Source: Sphingomonadaceae bacterium (GTDB taxonomy: Bacteria > Pseudomonadota > Alphaproteobacteria > Sphingomonadales > Sphingomonadaceae). From it: DNA of 64,000 nucleotides. Shown piece after piece: positions 1 to 9,638 of the stretch. Both the position numbers and the translations under genes were made by a program. The stretch spans positions 62,001-126,000 of the forward strand of contig JAJUHA010000001.1 of the NCBI GenBank assembly GCA_029268145.1. The letters run 5' to 3'. The notes below the pieces were generated by a model that did not search any database, had not been told where the DNA came from, and saw nothing but the letters and a program-made list of their open reading frames with translations. Within the stretch, counting starts at the first letter, position 1; every line of letters begins with the position of its first letter.

Positions 1-859
1 CGATCAGGCGGGCCTGCTCGGCAAGGGCATATTGCGTCGTCTCGAGCCCGCCGATGACCATGGCGTAGACGATTCCGTTGATCTCGTCGTCGGTGAGCGT
101 CCGGTCGAGCGCCCGGTAGTGCACCCGGGTCAGCCAGCTGATCATGTCGTCGGCGGGCCGCGCGCGCTTCTCCCGCACCTTCCCGCGCACATAGTCGGAG
201 AAGCCGGCGAGCAGGCGGAACTTCTCCGCCTTCTGTGCCTCGGTGAGGATGTTGTTGTGGCCGCGCCCGAACACGTAGGACATGACCTGCGCCTGGCCCC
301 AGATCTCGAGCTGGGGCACGTCCTCCAGCGGAAAGCCGAGCACGCTCGCCATGGTCCGCTGCGGCAGCGGCCGGGCGAACTCCTTCACGAAGTCGATCCG
401 CGTGCGGGCGCCCCAGGCGTCGATGAGCGCATCGGCATGGGCGATGATCATGGCGGCGTGCCGCGACGCGCCGGGGCCGACCCATGGGTCGGTCAGCTCC
501 TGGCGGTGGGCCCGCCACAGCGCCTGGGTGGGCCGGAGCGTCACGATCGACTGCACCATGGCATCGAGATCGGGCATCTCGGTGGGGAGCTTTCCCGACC
601 GGATGCCCTCTGCCACGAGGAGATCAAGGGTGGGCGGGAAGCGGCTCCAGTCCTTCACCACGCGCGAGATGTCGGCGTGGCGGGTGAGGATGAAGGCGTC
701 CCGATCCGGCGTCAGGCCCTCGCCGGGCAGACGCAGCACCGGCGCCTCGGCGTGGAGGATGTGGTAGGCCGCATACCAGTGGCGCGGCGCACCGGGGCCG
801 AACAGGTCGACGTCTGCGGCACGTCGCGGGCGCTGCACCTCGCGTGGCTCCACCTGCAC
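1..859 (-). CDS. Cytochrome P450 (3' end truncated by window edge)
   Basis: Minus-strand translation from GTG at 859 gives VQVEPREVQRPRRAADVDLFGPGAPRHWYAAYHILHAEAPVLRL... and reaches the I-helix-like GGLETTQYALAEQARLI at the edge. Absent from the ORF track because it has no stop inside the window. Confidence 0.85.
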   Translation of the reverse strand, partial: MQVEPREVQRPRRAADVDLFGPGAPRHWYAAYHILHAEAPVLRLPGEGLTPDRDAFILTRHADISRVVKDWSRFPPTLDLLVAEGIRSGKLPTEMPDLDAMVQSIVTLRPTQALWRAHRQELTDPWVGPGASRHAAMIIAHADALIDAWGARTRIDFVKEFARPLPQRTMASVLGFPLEDVPQLEIWGQAQVMSYVFGRGHNNILTEAQKAEKFRLLAGFSDYVRGKVREKRARPADDMISWLTRVHYRALDRTLTDDEINGIVYAMVIGGLETTQYALAEQARLI

Positions 860-964
860 GGCGGCTCCCCTCCTCCGTCCCTGCCCCGTCTATTCAATCG
901 CCCAGTTGCCGTCGTCTGGCGTCCTTCATAGGTGCAGGATGGAGGGGTGGGAGACGCGCGGACG

Positions 965-2239
965 ATGGCGGCGGGGCTGGTGGCTGACCCGGAACTCGAC
1001 CTCTTCGACCCCCGGGTCCAGCAGTGCCCCTATCATGCCTACAGGCGCCTTCGCGACGAGGCGCCCGCCTACCGCCTGCCGGGCACCGACATCTGGGTCG
1101 TCACCCGCTACGAGGATGTCCGCCGGGTGCTGACCGACGTCGAGCGCTTTCCGAGCAGCGCCGGCAACACGCCCTACCGCACCAACGTGCGCGACCTCGA
1201 GCGGGCGAAGAAGGTGGCCGCCCGCTTCGCTGAGAAGGGCTGGGTGCCCGCACCCACGCTCGCCGGCCGCGACGATCCCAACCACCGGCAGATGCGGGAA
1301 ATGTTCAACGAGGCGTTCAAGCCGAGCCGGATCAGGGCGCTCGACCCGCTGGTGGAGCGGCTGGCCTACGACCTCATCGACGGCTTCCTTGCCGACGGCC
1401 GCTGCGAATGGGTGAGCCAGTTCTGCGTGCCGCTGCCGCTCTACATCATCGGCGAGCAGATGGGGGCAAGGCGCGAGGACATCTGGAAGATCAAGCGCTG
1501 GACCGACGCCTTCTTCCAGCGCATCTCGATGATGCTCCCCGAGGAGCTGGAATTGGAGATGGTCGACCGCGAGATCGAGGGGCAGCACTATTTCCAGGCG
1601 ATCTTCGAGCGGCTGCGCAAGGAGCCGGACGATTCGCTCATCAGCGTGCTCGTCAACACCGTGATCGCCGAATGGGGCCGGCCCCTGAACGACAACGAGC
1701 TGCACGCCGAGATGATGGCCGACACCTTCGTCGGCGGCTCGGAGACCACGACCAACGCGCTGGCCGCCGGCATGAAGCTCCTCATCGAGAACAAGGAGGT
1801 CTGGACGAAGCTGCGGTCAGACCCCGACCGCTATCTCAGGACCTTCGTCGAGGAGGTGGTCCGCCTCGAATCGCCGGTGCAGAGCCTGATGCGCTTCTGC
1901 GCGCGGGACACCGAGATCGGCGGCACCACCATCCCGGCGGGTGCGCTCGTCAACGTGCGCTATGCCGCCGCCAACCGCGACGAGCGGGTCTTCCCCAACC
2001 CGGATGGCATCGATCTCGAGCGCGAGAAGGCGGGCGCCCATCTCGGCTTCGGCTCGGGCACCCACCATTGCCTCGGCGCGCCGCTGGCCAGGCGCGAGCT
2101 CTGGTGGGGCTTCCGCGCGGTCATCGACCGGTTCGAGGACATGGACTTCGACGAGGGCAACGACTTTGCCTACCATCCGCACTTCCTGCTGCGGTCGCTG
2201 AAGCAGCTGCGGATCCGCTTCGTGCCGCGCCGCGGCTGA
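965..2239 (+). CDS. Cytochrome P450
   Basis: I-helix GGSETTTNAL, EEVVR (ExxR), heme loop GFGSGTHHCLGAPLARREL. Alternative start at 932. Confidence 0.95.
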   Translation: MAAGLVADPELDLFDPRVQQCPYHAYRRLRDEAPAYRLPGTDIWVVTRYEDVRRVLTDVERFPSSAGNTPYRTNVRDLERAKKVAARFAEKGWVPAPTLAGRDDPNHRQMREMFNEAFKPSRIRALDPLVERLAYDLIDGFLADGRCEWVSQFCVPLPLYIIGEQMGARREDIWKIKRWTDAFFQRISMMLPEELELEMVDREIEGQHYFQAIFERLRKEPDDSLISVLVNTVIAEWGRPLNDNELHAEMMADTFVGGSETTTNALAAGMKLLIENKEVWTKLRSDPDRYLRTFVEEVVRLESPVQSLMRFCARDTEIGGTTIPAGALVNVRYAAANRDERVFPNPDGIDLEREKAGAHLGFGSGTHHCLGAPLARRELWWGFRAVIDRFEDMDFDEGNDFAYHPHFLLRSLKQLRIRFVPRRG

Positions 2240-2316
2240 CAGCGGCGGGACAGTCAGATTGCGCAGTCGTTCAGCCGCGCGGACCTGCTAGTCTCATGCG
2301 CGGGAGGAGAGAGGCC

Positions 2317-4455
2317 ATGCGCGTCGAGACCCACCGGACCTTCTGCCGCTTCTGCCACGCCAACTGCGCCATGCTGGTCGACGTCGAGGACGGCCGCGTG
2401 GTCGAGGTGCGCGGCGACCCGGACGACCCGGTCTATGGCGGCTACACCTGCATGAAGGGGCGCGAGCTTCCCGATTCGCACAATGCCGCCCACCGGCTCA
2501 CCCGCTCCCTGGTGCGCGGGCCCGACGGCACGTTCCGCGAGACCCCCATGGACGAGGCGCTCGCCTTCGTCGGCGATGGCCTGAGACGCATCATCGACCA
2601 GCACGGGCCGCACGCGGTCGCGCTCTTCATGGGCTCGGGCGGCTACCAGAACAGCGCCGCCTGGGCCGCGACCGAGGCGCTTGCCCGCGCCATCGGCACG
2701 CGCAACTTCTACACCTCGGTCACGCTCGACCAGCCGGCCAAGGTGTTCACAACGGCCCGCTACGGCAAGTGGATGGGCGGAGCCAATCTGTTCAGCGAGG
2801 CCGACGTCGCCTTCCTGGTCGGCAACAACCCCATCGTCTCGCACTATTCGCCGCCGGGCGGTGTCCCGCCCTTCAGCCCGTCGCGCCGGATCCGCGACCG
2901 CAAGGCCGCCGGCATGAAGCTCATCGTCGCCGACCCGCGGCTCGCCGAGGTGGGCATGCTGGCCGACATCTACCTCCCCGTGAAGCCGGGCGAGGACCCG
3001 GCCCTGCTCGCCGGGATGCTGCGCGTCATCATCCATGAGGGCCTCTACGACCGGAACTTCGTGGCGGCCCATGTCGACGGGTTCGAGGCGCTTCGCGATG
3101 CCGTCGAGCCCTTCACGCCCGAGGTGGCAGCCGCGCGCGCCGGCGTCGATGCCGACCAGCTGGTGAAGGCCGCGCGGATGTTCGCCGGCGCCCAGCGCGG
3201 CTGCGCCGTCACTGGCACTGGTCCGGAAATGGCGGGCAATGGCACGCTGACCGAATATCTGGTGACCGCGCTCAACACGCTGTGCGCCCGCTTCCAGCAG
3301 GAAGGCGAGAAGGCGGCCATTCCGCGCGTCTTCACGCCGGCGACGCCGCGGAAGGCGCAGGTCGCCCCCAAGACCCCGCTCTATGGCGCGCCGGGCATGC
3401 CGAAGTCCCGCTTCCGCGGCCTCGGCCACCTCGGAGTCGAGATGCCGTGCAACGTGCTCGCCGACGAGATCCTGACCCCGGGCGAAGGCCAGATCCGCGC
3501 GCTCGTCTCGGTGGGCGGCAACCCCGAGGTGGGCTTCCCCAACCAGCTCAAGATGCGCCGGGCGCTGGAGGCGCTCGAGCTCTTCGTCCAGATCGACCCG
3601 TGGATGTCGGCAAGCGCGAAGCGGGCGACGGTGGTGCTCGCGCCCAAGCAGTGCCTCGAGCGCGAGGACATCAACAACCTCTCTGAATGGTGGCACGAGG
3701 AGCCCTACGCCCGTTACGTCGAGGCGGTGGCGAAGGCGCCGGGCGACGTCATCGACGAGTATGAGATGATGTGGCACCTGGCCAGGCACCTCGGCCTCCA
3801 GCTCACGCTTCCCGGCGGGCCGGTGCCCATGGACTCCTGCCCCTCCAAGGTGGAGTTCCTCGATCTCATGACGGCCGGCTGCATCGTCCCGCCAAGCCGG
3901 GTCCGGGAGGATGCGCGGGCCCGCGGCGGTGCGGCCGTCATCTATTCCGAGCTCCACCCGATCGTCGAGCCGGCCGACCCGGATGCGGCCGAAAGGTTCG
4001 ACCTCGCCGCCGGCGACATGCCGGGCGCGCTCGCCCGCTACGCGGCCGACGAGGCGCGCGCCGCCGGGTTCGACTTCCGGCTCATCTCGCGGCGCTCCAA
4101 GGCGCGCTTCAACTCGATCGGCCACCCGCTCGCGCGCCTGCGGGCCCGGGCGACGACCAACCCGGCCTACATCCACCCCGAGGATCTCGCCGCGCTTGGA
4201 ATCGCGGAGGGGGCGATCGTCGAGATCCGCTCGGCGCACGCCACCATCCATGGCGTGGCGAAGGCCTCCGACCGGGTCCGGCGCGGGATCGTCTCGATGG
4301 CGCACGCCTTCGGCGACGCCGATGCGGGGAAGGAGGATGTGCGGGAGAAGGGCGCCTCCACCAACCGCCTGACGAGCGACGAGGTGGACTATGACCCCAT
4401 CACCGGCCAGGCGCTGCAGAGCGCCATCCCCGTGCGCGTGACGCTCGCCGCCTAG
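2317..4455 (+). CDS. Molybdopterin-dependent oxidoreductase (MopB family, N-terminal Fe4S4 motif)
   Basis: MRVETHRTFCRFCHANCAMLVDVEDGRVVEVRGDPDDPVYGGYTCMKGRELP gives CxxCxxxC...C. GGAGGAGAGAGG ribosome-binding site precedes ATG 2317. The ORF-track start at 1408 is out-of-frame read-through of the P450. Confidence 0.92.
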   Translation: MRVETHRTFCRFCHANCAMLVDVEDGRVVEVRGDPDDPVYGGYTCMKGRELPDSHNAAHRLTRSLVRGPDGTFRETPMDEALAFVGDGLRRIIDQHGPHAVALFMGSGGYQNSAAWAATEALARAIGTRNFYTSVTLDQPAKVFTTARYGKWMGGANLFSEADVAFLVGNNPIVSHYSPPGGVPPFSPSRRIRDRKAAGMKLIVADPRLAEVGMLADIYLPVKPGEDPALLAGMLRVIIHEGLYDRNFVAAHVDGFEALRDAVEPFTPEVAAARAGVDADQLVKAARMFAGAQRGCAVTGTGPEMAGNGTLTEYLVTALNTLCARFQQEGEKAAIPRVFTPATPRKAQVAPKTPLYGAPGMPKSRFRGLGHLGVEMPCNVLADEILTPGEGQIRALVSVGGNPEVGFPNQLKMRRALEALELFVQIDPWMSASAKRATVVLAPKQCLEREDINNLSEWWHEEPYARYVEAVAKAPGDVIDEYEMMWHLARHLGLQLTLPGGPVPMDSCPSKVEFLDLMTAGCIVPPSRVREDARARGGAAVIYSELHPIVEPADPDAAERFDLAAGDMPGALARYAADEARAAGFDFRLISRRSKARFNSIGHPLARLRARATTNPAYIHPEDLAALGIAEGAIVEIRSAHATIHGVAKASDRVRRGIVSMAHAFGDADAGKEDVREKGASTNRLTSDEVDYDPITGQALQSAIPVRVTLAA

Positions 4456-4985
4456 CCGAGCCGGCGCAGCGGCTCGCGGCCGTCCCAGGTGCGGCAGGCC
4501 TCGCGGATGATGGCGAAGAGGTCCGGCCCGTCGGTCGCCCGCTGCAGCACCTCGACGAGATGGCCCGGCCCGGTCCCCGGATCGGCGTAGAGCACCCGCG
4601 AGGTGCCGAGCCGGCCCTCGAGCGCGATGGTCGCGCCGGTTTCGGCGCAGACCCGGTAGGCGGCGTCGAGATCCTCGACCAGGATGCACACATGGTGCAG
4701 CCGGTCGCGGACACCATAGGGGCCGGTGTAGATGGAGGGGGCATCATCCTCGGGACGGATGAGCTCGATCTGGAGGTCGCCCCAGTAGGCGAGCGCAAGG
4801 CTGAAGCGGGCCGCGGTCGGCTGGCCCATGTAGCGCATGTCGTCGAGATGGATGTTCTCGATGAGGTGGAAGGGGCCGACCCCCATGGTGCGCGTCCAGT
4901 GGGCGACCGCGGCGTCGAAGTCGCTTGGCACATAGGCCAGTTGCATCACCGGGCCTAGAGCGGAAAAGGCGGATGGGGATGCCAT
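4452..4985 (-). CDS. VOC/glyoxalase-like protein
   Basis: MASPSAFSALGPVMQLAYVPSDFDAAVAHWTRTMGVGPFHLIENIHL...LHHVCILVEDLDAAY; VOC fold pattern. Confidence 0.8.
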   Translation of the reverse strand: MASPSAFSALGPVMQLAYVPSDFDAAVAHWTRTMGVGPFHLIENIHLDDMRYMGQPTAARFSLALAYWGDLQIELIRPEDDAPSIYTGPYGVRDRLHHVCILVEDLDAAYRVCAETGATIALEGRLGTSRVLYADPGTGPGHLVEVLQRATDGPDLFAIIREACRTWDGREPLRRLG

Positions 4986-5082
4986 GATTTCCTCGCGCGG
5001 TTGCGCCGGGACAAGGACCGGCGGGACTGCGATAGCGCAAGGGGAACGCGCGGCAGCCTGACCCTGCCGTGAGGGAGAGGCC

Positions 5083-6510
5083 ATGAACAAGCCTGACAGG
5101 ATCACCCGCCCGGACCGCTGCCCGGCGATGAGCTACACCGAGATGCTGGAGGCGGACACGCGGCCCGTGCCCGACTTCCTGCTCGAGGAATCGACGAAGG
5201 AGATGTCGACCGAGCCGCTTTCGGTCATCCCCTACATCAGCGAGGAGTTTGCCCGCCTCGAGCGCGAGCGGATGTGGCCCAACGTCTGGCTGTTCGCCGC
5301 GCGCGAGGACGAGATGCCCGACCCGGGCGACACGGTGGTGTTCGACATCAACGACACCTCCTTCCTTCTGGTCCGCCAGGAGGACGGGAGCGTCCGCGCC
5401 TACTACAATGCCTGCCTCCACCGCGGCCGCAAGCTGCGCACCCGTTCGGGCCCCGCGCCGAACCTCCGCTGCCCCTTCCACGGCTTCACCTGGAACAATG
5501 ACGGCACTCTCAAGGAAATCCCCTGCCAGTGGGACTTCCGCCACCTCGAGGGCAAGGACATGTCGCTGCCGCAGGTGCGGGTCGAGCTGTGGCAGGGATT
5601 CGTGATGATCACCGAGAACCCGGATCTGCCGCCCTTCACCGAATGGCTGGGCCCGGCGGCGCGCCACTACGAGCCCTATGACTTCGCCAACCGCTACACC
5701 GGCATGTGGGTGAAGAAGCGGATCGCCGCCAACTGGAAGGCGACCGCCGAGGCCTTCATGGAAGCCTGGCACTCGATCACGACGCACCCGCAGCTTCTGC
5801 CCTTCCTGGGGGATGCCAACAGCCGCTACGATCTCATCGGCGACCACTTCAACCGCGCCATCACGCCGTCGGGCGTGCTCTCGCCCCATGTGCGCGGCAA
5901 GGACCAGCATTATGTGCTGGAGAAGATGAACGAGTTCTCGGGCGGCAGCGATGCCGAGACGAACCGCCGCTTCAACGCGGCCGACGACCCCGGCGACTTC
6001 GACCCGAACGACCCGCTGCTGGCGCGCAAGCTCCTCGCCGAGGCCGGCCGCAAGGGCTTCACCGCGCAATATGGCTACGACTATTCCAAGGCCTCCGACG
6101 CCGAGATCCTCGACAACTTCACCTACAACATCTTCCCCAACTTCTCGCCGTGGATCGGCTATCTGCCGACCCTCGTCTACCGCTGGCTTCCCGGCACCAC
6201 GCCCGACTGGTGCACCATGGAGATCCGGCTGCTGTTCCCGACCCCCAAGGGCCAGAAGCGGCCGCGCGCGGTCGAGTGCACCGAGATCCCGGATGGCGAA
6301 CCCTTCGCCTGGGCCGCCGACAAGATGGGGGCCGCGCTTGCCGGCGTGTTCGACCAGGACCTCGCCAACCTGCCGCATGTCCAGACCGGCATGAAGACGC
6401 TGAAGTCGGGCCGGATGGAGCTTGGCGCCTACCAGGAGAGCCGGGTGCGGCACTTCCAGGAGACGCTGATGAAGTATATCCGCGGCGAGCTGCCAGCGAA
6501 GGCGCGCTGA
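5083..6510 (+). CDS. Rieske-type aromatic ring-hydroxylating oxygenase, alpha subunit
   Basis: CLHRGRKLRTRSGPAPNLRCPFHGFTW (CxH...CxxH) and catalytic-domain EAFMEAWHSITTHPQ. Confidence 0.95.
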   Translation: MNKPDRITRPDRCPAMSYTEMLEADTRPVPDFLLEESTKEMSTEPLSVIPYISEEFARLERERMWPNVWLFAAREDEMPDPGDTVVFDINDTSFLLVRQEDGSVRAYYNACLHRGRKLRTRSGPAPNLRCPFHGFTWNNDGTLKEIPCQWDFRHLEGKDMSLPQVRVELWQGFVMITENPDLPPFTEWLGPAARHYEPYDFANRYTGMWVKKRIAANWKATAEAFMEAWHSITTHPQLLPFLGDANSRYDLIGDHFNRAITPSGVLSPHVRGKDQHYVLEKMNEFSGGSDAETNRRFNAADDPGDFDPNDPLLARKLLAEAGRKGFTAQYGYDYSKASDAEILDNFTYNIFPNFSPWIGYLPTLVYRWLPGTTPDWCTMEIRLLFPTPKGQKRPRAVECTEIPDGEPFAWAADKMGAALAGVFDQDLANLPHVQTGMKTLKSGRMELGAYQESRVRHFQETLMKYIRGELPAKAR

Positions 6511-6529
6511 CCCGGGCGCGCCGGGTCAG
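6507..6529. terminator. Bidirectional hairpin between convergent genes
   Basis: CTGACCCGG-gcgcg-CCGGGTCAG, perfect 9-bp stem containing both stop codons; no U-tract. Confidence 0.45.
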
Positions 6530-6924
6530 GCCTCGGCGGCGACTTCGGCCGTGTCGAAATAGTGGATGCGCAGCTCCCTGAGCAGCCCGTCCTCGAAGCG
6601 GCCGGCCTCGCAGATGGTCTGGGTGAAGGTGCGGCCCGTCGTCTTCGAGGTCATGGTGAGGCTGAGGACGACGACGCCCCAGTCCCGCCCGCCGGTGATC
6701 TCGTGGATCTCGACCCTGGCGTCCGCCCAGGCGGCATACATCGCCGCCGCCACCCGGGGGAGCGCATCGCGGCCCGTCCATGCGCCGCCATAGGGGATGG
6801 ACGGCGGCTCGAGGACGGTGAAGTCGGGGTGGCAGCGCGCCTCGACCGCGGCCCAGTCGCGCGCGCCGGCGAGGCGGTAGATCTCGGCGAGACGTTCGCC
6901 CGGGCTGGGTCCGTCGTCGGTCAT
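6526..6924 (-). CDS. SnoaL/NTF2-like protein
   Basis: MTDDGPSPGERLAEIYRLAGARDWAAVEARCHPDFTVLEPPSIPYGGAWTGRDALPR...; ATG overlaps the stop of the upstream gene (ATGA). Confidence 0.75.
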   Translation of the reverse strand: MTDDGPSPGERLAEIYRLAGARDWAAVEARCHPDFTVLEPPSIPYGGAWTGRDALPRVAAAMYAAWADARVEIHEITGGRDWGVVVLSLTMTSKTTGRTFTQTICEAGRFEDGLLRELRIHYFDTAEVAAEA

Positions 6925-7472
6925 GCTCTGCCCTTTCCTGCTGCCGCCTCGCCGATGGCATGGGCCGGATCGGCCGCGCCGAAGGCGCCGCGCCAGCCGG
7001 CCGGAAGCGAGGCGAACCCGGCGTCGGCCGACGGGCGGTCGTGGCGGCCGTCTTGGAGGCCGAGGCGCCGGGCGATCCGCCATGCGCCGCCGCGCTCCTC
7101 GAACCGGTCAATGTAGCGGCCCCAGACGATCGCCTCGTAGGCGCGGCCGATGCCCGGAAAGGCGGCGTCGGCCGGCGCATCGGCGGGGACGAAGTGGATG
7201 GCCGTGAACCAGGTCTCGGCATGGGCGGTGTCGGCGCCGTCTGCCACGATCAGGCTCTGGCCCAGCTGGTGGTGGGTGCCAGCCAGCGGCAGCAGGACCG
7301 CCTTCGCCGCCGCGACGAAGGCGCGCCAGTCGCCTTCGATCGCGGCGAAGCGATAGGTGGCATCGGGGTGGAAGCAGGCCTCGAGCAGGTGGAAGGCGCG
7401 GCGGTCGAGCGCGTGGCAGTAGAGCGCGGTCAGCCGGCGCACTGCGGTCTCCAGGGGCTCGGCGCCGGTCAC
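6921..7472 (-). CDS. SnoaL-like / small-subunit-like protein
   Basis: GTG start: VTGAEPLETAVRRLTALYCHALDRRAFHLLEACFHPDATYRF...; SnoaL_4-like pattern. Confidence 0.75.
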   Translation of the reverse strand: MTGAEPLETAVRRLTALYCHALDRRAFHLLEACFHPDATYRFAAIEGDWRAFVAAAKAVLLPLAGTHHQLGQSLIVADGADTAHAETWFTAIHFVPADAPADAAFPGIGRAYEAIVWGRYIDRFEERGGAWRIARRLGLQDGRHDRPSADAGFASLPAGWRGAFGAADPAHAIGEAAAGKGRA

Positions 7473-7711
7473 CTGCGTCCTGCCTTTCCGAGAAGCTTGA
7501 CACGCCTGCACCAACCCTGCGGCGCGATCGCCGCGCCGGCTACTGCAAGCTTCGAGAGGCAGCCAGGAGGCCCGGCCGGCCGGCGGCAGGGCCGGCGGCA
7601 GGGCCGGCGTCACGTCCGGCCTGGCCGTCGTTCGCCGCGATCTGCTGCGCCTCTGGCCATCGGACATTCCAGGCGGCGTAGGAGTGCTGCGGATCCAGAA
7701 GGGAGAGAGGG

Positions 7712-8449
7712 ATGCGTGCGTTCCGTTGGCTGGCAGGTCTTGTCCTTCCCGTGCTCGCTGGAGCGGCCAGCGCCGGGACGCCGAGCGGGGGTGGCTGGAC
7801 CGTCACGGCCGAGCCCCTTCTGATGGCTCCGTTCATGAACGGTGCGACCGGCATCGGGCCGGTCGCGTTCCGCGGATCGACCAGCCCGCGCGACCTCTTC
7901 GCCAACCTCAACTGGGGCGTGATGGGTCCTCTCGAGGTCAGCAACGGGCGCTTCGGCCTCGCCGTCGATGGCACCTACATGAACCTCGAGATGGAGCGGG
8001 AGGGGCTGGTCGACCGGGTCGGCGGCCACCAGGGCGCCTATGCGGTCATGGGTCTCGCCCGGATCCACCGCTTCGCCGAGGCCTATGCTGGGGTGCGGGT
8101 GAACGACCTCGGCGTCCGCATCTCGGCCATCGATCCGCGCACCGGGACGCCGTTCGAGGCGGCGCGATCGAAGACCTGGGTCGACCCGCTCGTCGGGCTG
8201 CGGGTCGGGGGCCCGCTGTCGCGGACGGTCGATCTTGCCATGCTGGCCGACGTGGGCGGCTTCGGCGCCGGCTCCGACATCGCGGCCCAGGCCTGGCCGA
8301 CGGTCGGGTTCCGGCTCTCGAACGGCGTCCGGGCGAAGCTCGGCTACCGGGTCATCTACATGAAGTATGAGACGGGCGAGGGGCTTCGGACCTTCGGCTT
8401 CGACGTGATGGTGCACGGGCCGACGGCGGGCGTGCAGTTCCGCTTCTGA
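7712..8449 (+). CDS. Putative outer-membrane beta-barrel protein with signal peptide
   Basis: MRAFRWLAGLVLPVLAGAASAG signal peptide, alternating amphipathic strands, terminal aromatic ...GVQFRF. Confidence 0.7.
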   Translation: MRAFRWLAGLVLPVLAGAASAGTPSGGGWTVTAEPLLMAPFMNGATGIGPVAFRGSTSPRDLFANLNWGVMGPLEVSNGRFGLAVDGTYMNLEMEREGLVDRVGGHQGAYAVMGLARIHRFAEAYAGVRVNDLGVRISAIDPRTGTPFEAARSKTWVDPLVGLRVGGPLSRTVDLAMLADVGGFGAGSDIAAQAWPTVGFRLSNGVRAKLGYRVIYMKYETGEGLRTFGFDVMVHGPTAGVQFRF

Positions 8450-8501
8450 AGCGCGGCCTGGGTCTTTTGCCGCAGGCTGACCGGGCGGGCAAGGGACCGG
8501 C

Positions 8502-9638
8502 ATGCGCGACCGGTTTCTCACCACCCATGTCGGCAGTCTTCCGCGTGCCGAGGATCTGGTGGCCCTGATGTGGGCGAAGGAGGACGGGCTTCCGCTGGAT
8601 GCGGAGGCCGTCGCCGCGCGGATCGAGGCGGCAGTCCACGAGGTGGTGGACCGCCAGGCCGAAGCCGGCATCGCCATCGTGAACGATGGCGAGCAGTCGA
8701 AGCCGAGCTACGCCACCTACATCAAGGACCGGCTGGAAGGCTTCGGCGGAAGCGGCTCCTCCTACGTGTTCCAGGATCTCGAGGAGCATCCGGACGCCAA
8801 GGCGCGGATCCTCGAGGATCCCGGCCGCCGGCACCGCCGGACGCCGGCCTGCACCGGCCCCATTCGCGTCAGGGACATGACCGCAGTGGAACGGGACGCA
8901 GCAACGCTCAAGGCCGCGCTGGCGCGCCATCCGGGGCACCAGGCCTTCATGAGCGCCGCCTCGCCAGGAGTCACTGCCCTCTTCTTCCGCAACGAGCATT
9001 ATCCGTCCGACGAAGCCTATCTGTTCGCGCTCGCGGATGCGCTGGCGCAGGAATATGAGGCGATCCACCGCGCCGGGATCCTGCTCCAGATCGACTGCCC
9101 CGATCTCGCGATGGGCCGGCACACCCAGTTCCGTGACCTCGATCTCCGGAGTTTCCGGGCCAGGCTGGAGCTCAACATCGCCGCGCTCAACCACGCCACC
9201 CGCAACATCGCGCCCGAGGCGATGCGGATGCACCTGTGCTGGGGCAATTATGCCGGACCTCACCATTGCGATGTGCCGCTGCGCGACATCATCGACCTGG
9301 TGTGGACGGCGCGCCCCCACGCCATCCAGTTCGAGGCGGCCAATCCGCGCCACGCCCATGAATATGCGCTGTTCGAGGAGGTTGGCGTTCCCGAGGGCAA
9401 GGTGCTGATCCCGGGCATGCTCGAGCCGCAGTCGGCCTGGATCGAGCACCCCGAGCTCATCGCCCAGCGGATCGGCCGCTACGCCCATCTCGTCGGCCGC
9501 GACCGGGTGATGGCCGGCGCCGATTGCGGGTTCTCGATCCACGCCGGCTCGGGCGGCGTGCCGCCCTCGATCGTCTGGGCGAAGCTGAAGGCGCTCGCCG
9601 AAGGGGCGGAGATCGCCTCGAAGCGCTTCTGGCCCTAG
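8502..9638 (+). CDS. MetE C-terminal-like (cobalamin-independent methionine synthase II family) protein
   Basis: TTHVGSLPR start; metal-ligand-like HLCWGN (HxC) and GADCGFS (DCG). Confidence 0.85.
   Translation: MRDRFLTTHVGSLPRAEDLVALMWAKEDGLPLDAEAVAARIEAAVHEVVDRQAEAGIAIVNDGEQSKPSYATYIKDRLEGFGGSGSSYVFQDLEEHPDAKARILEDPGRRHRRTPACTGPIRVRDMTAVERDAATLKAALARHPGHQAFMSAASPGVTALFFRNEHYPSDEAYLFALADALAQEYEAIHRAGILLQIDCPDLAMGRHTQFRDLDLRSFRARLELNIAALNHATRNIAPEAMRMHLCWGNYAGPHHCDVPLRDIIDLVWTARPHAIQFEAANPRHAHEYALFEEVGVPEGKVLIPGMLEPQSAWIEHPELIAQRIGRYAHLVGRDRVMAGADCGFSIHAGSGGVPPSIVWAKLKALAEGAEIASKRFWP

Noticed and set aside
32-931. 299-aa plus-strand ORF at the left edge
   Set aside because: Antisense to a clear minus-strand P450.
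1408-2316. 5' extension of the MopB ORF
   Set aside because: Out-of-frame read-through of the P450; the ribosome-binding site and conserved N-terminus place the start at 2317.
2254-4689. 811-aa minus-strand ORF over the molybdopterin gene
   Set aside because: The sense frame carries clear MopB motifs; the antisense frame has none.
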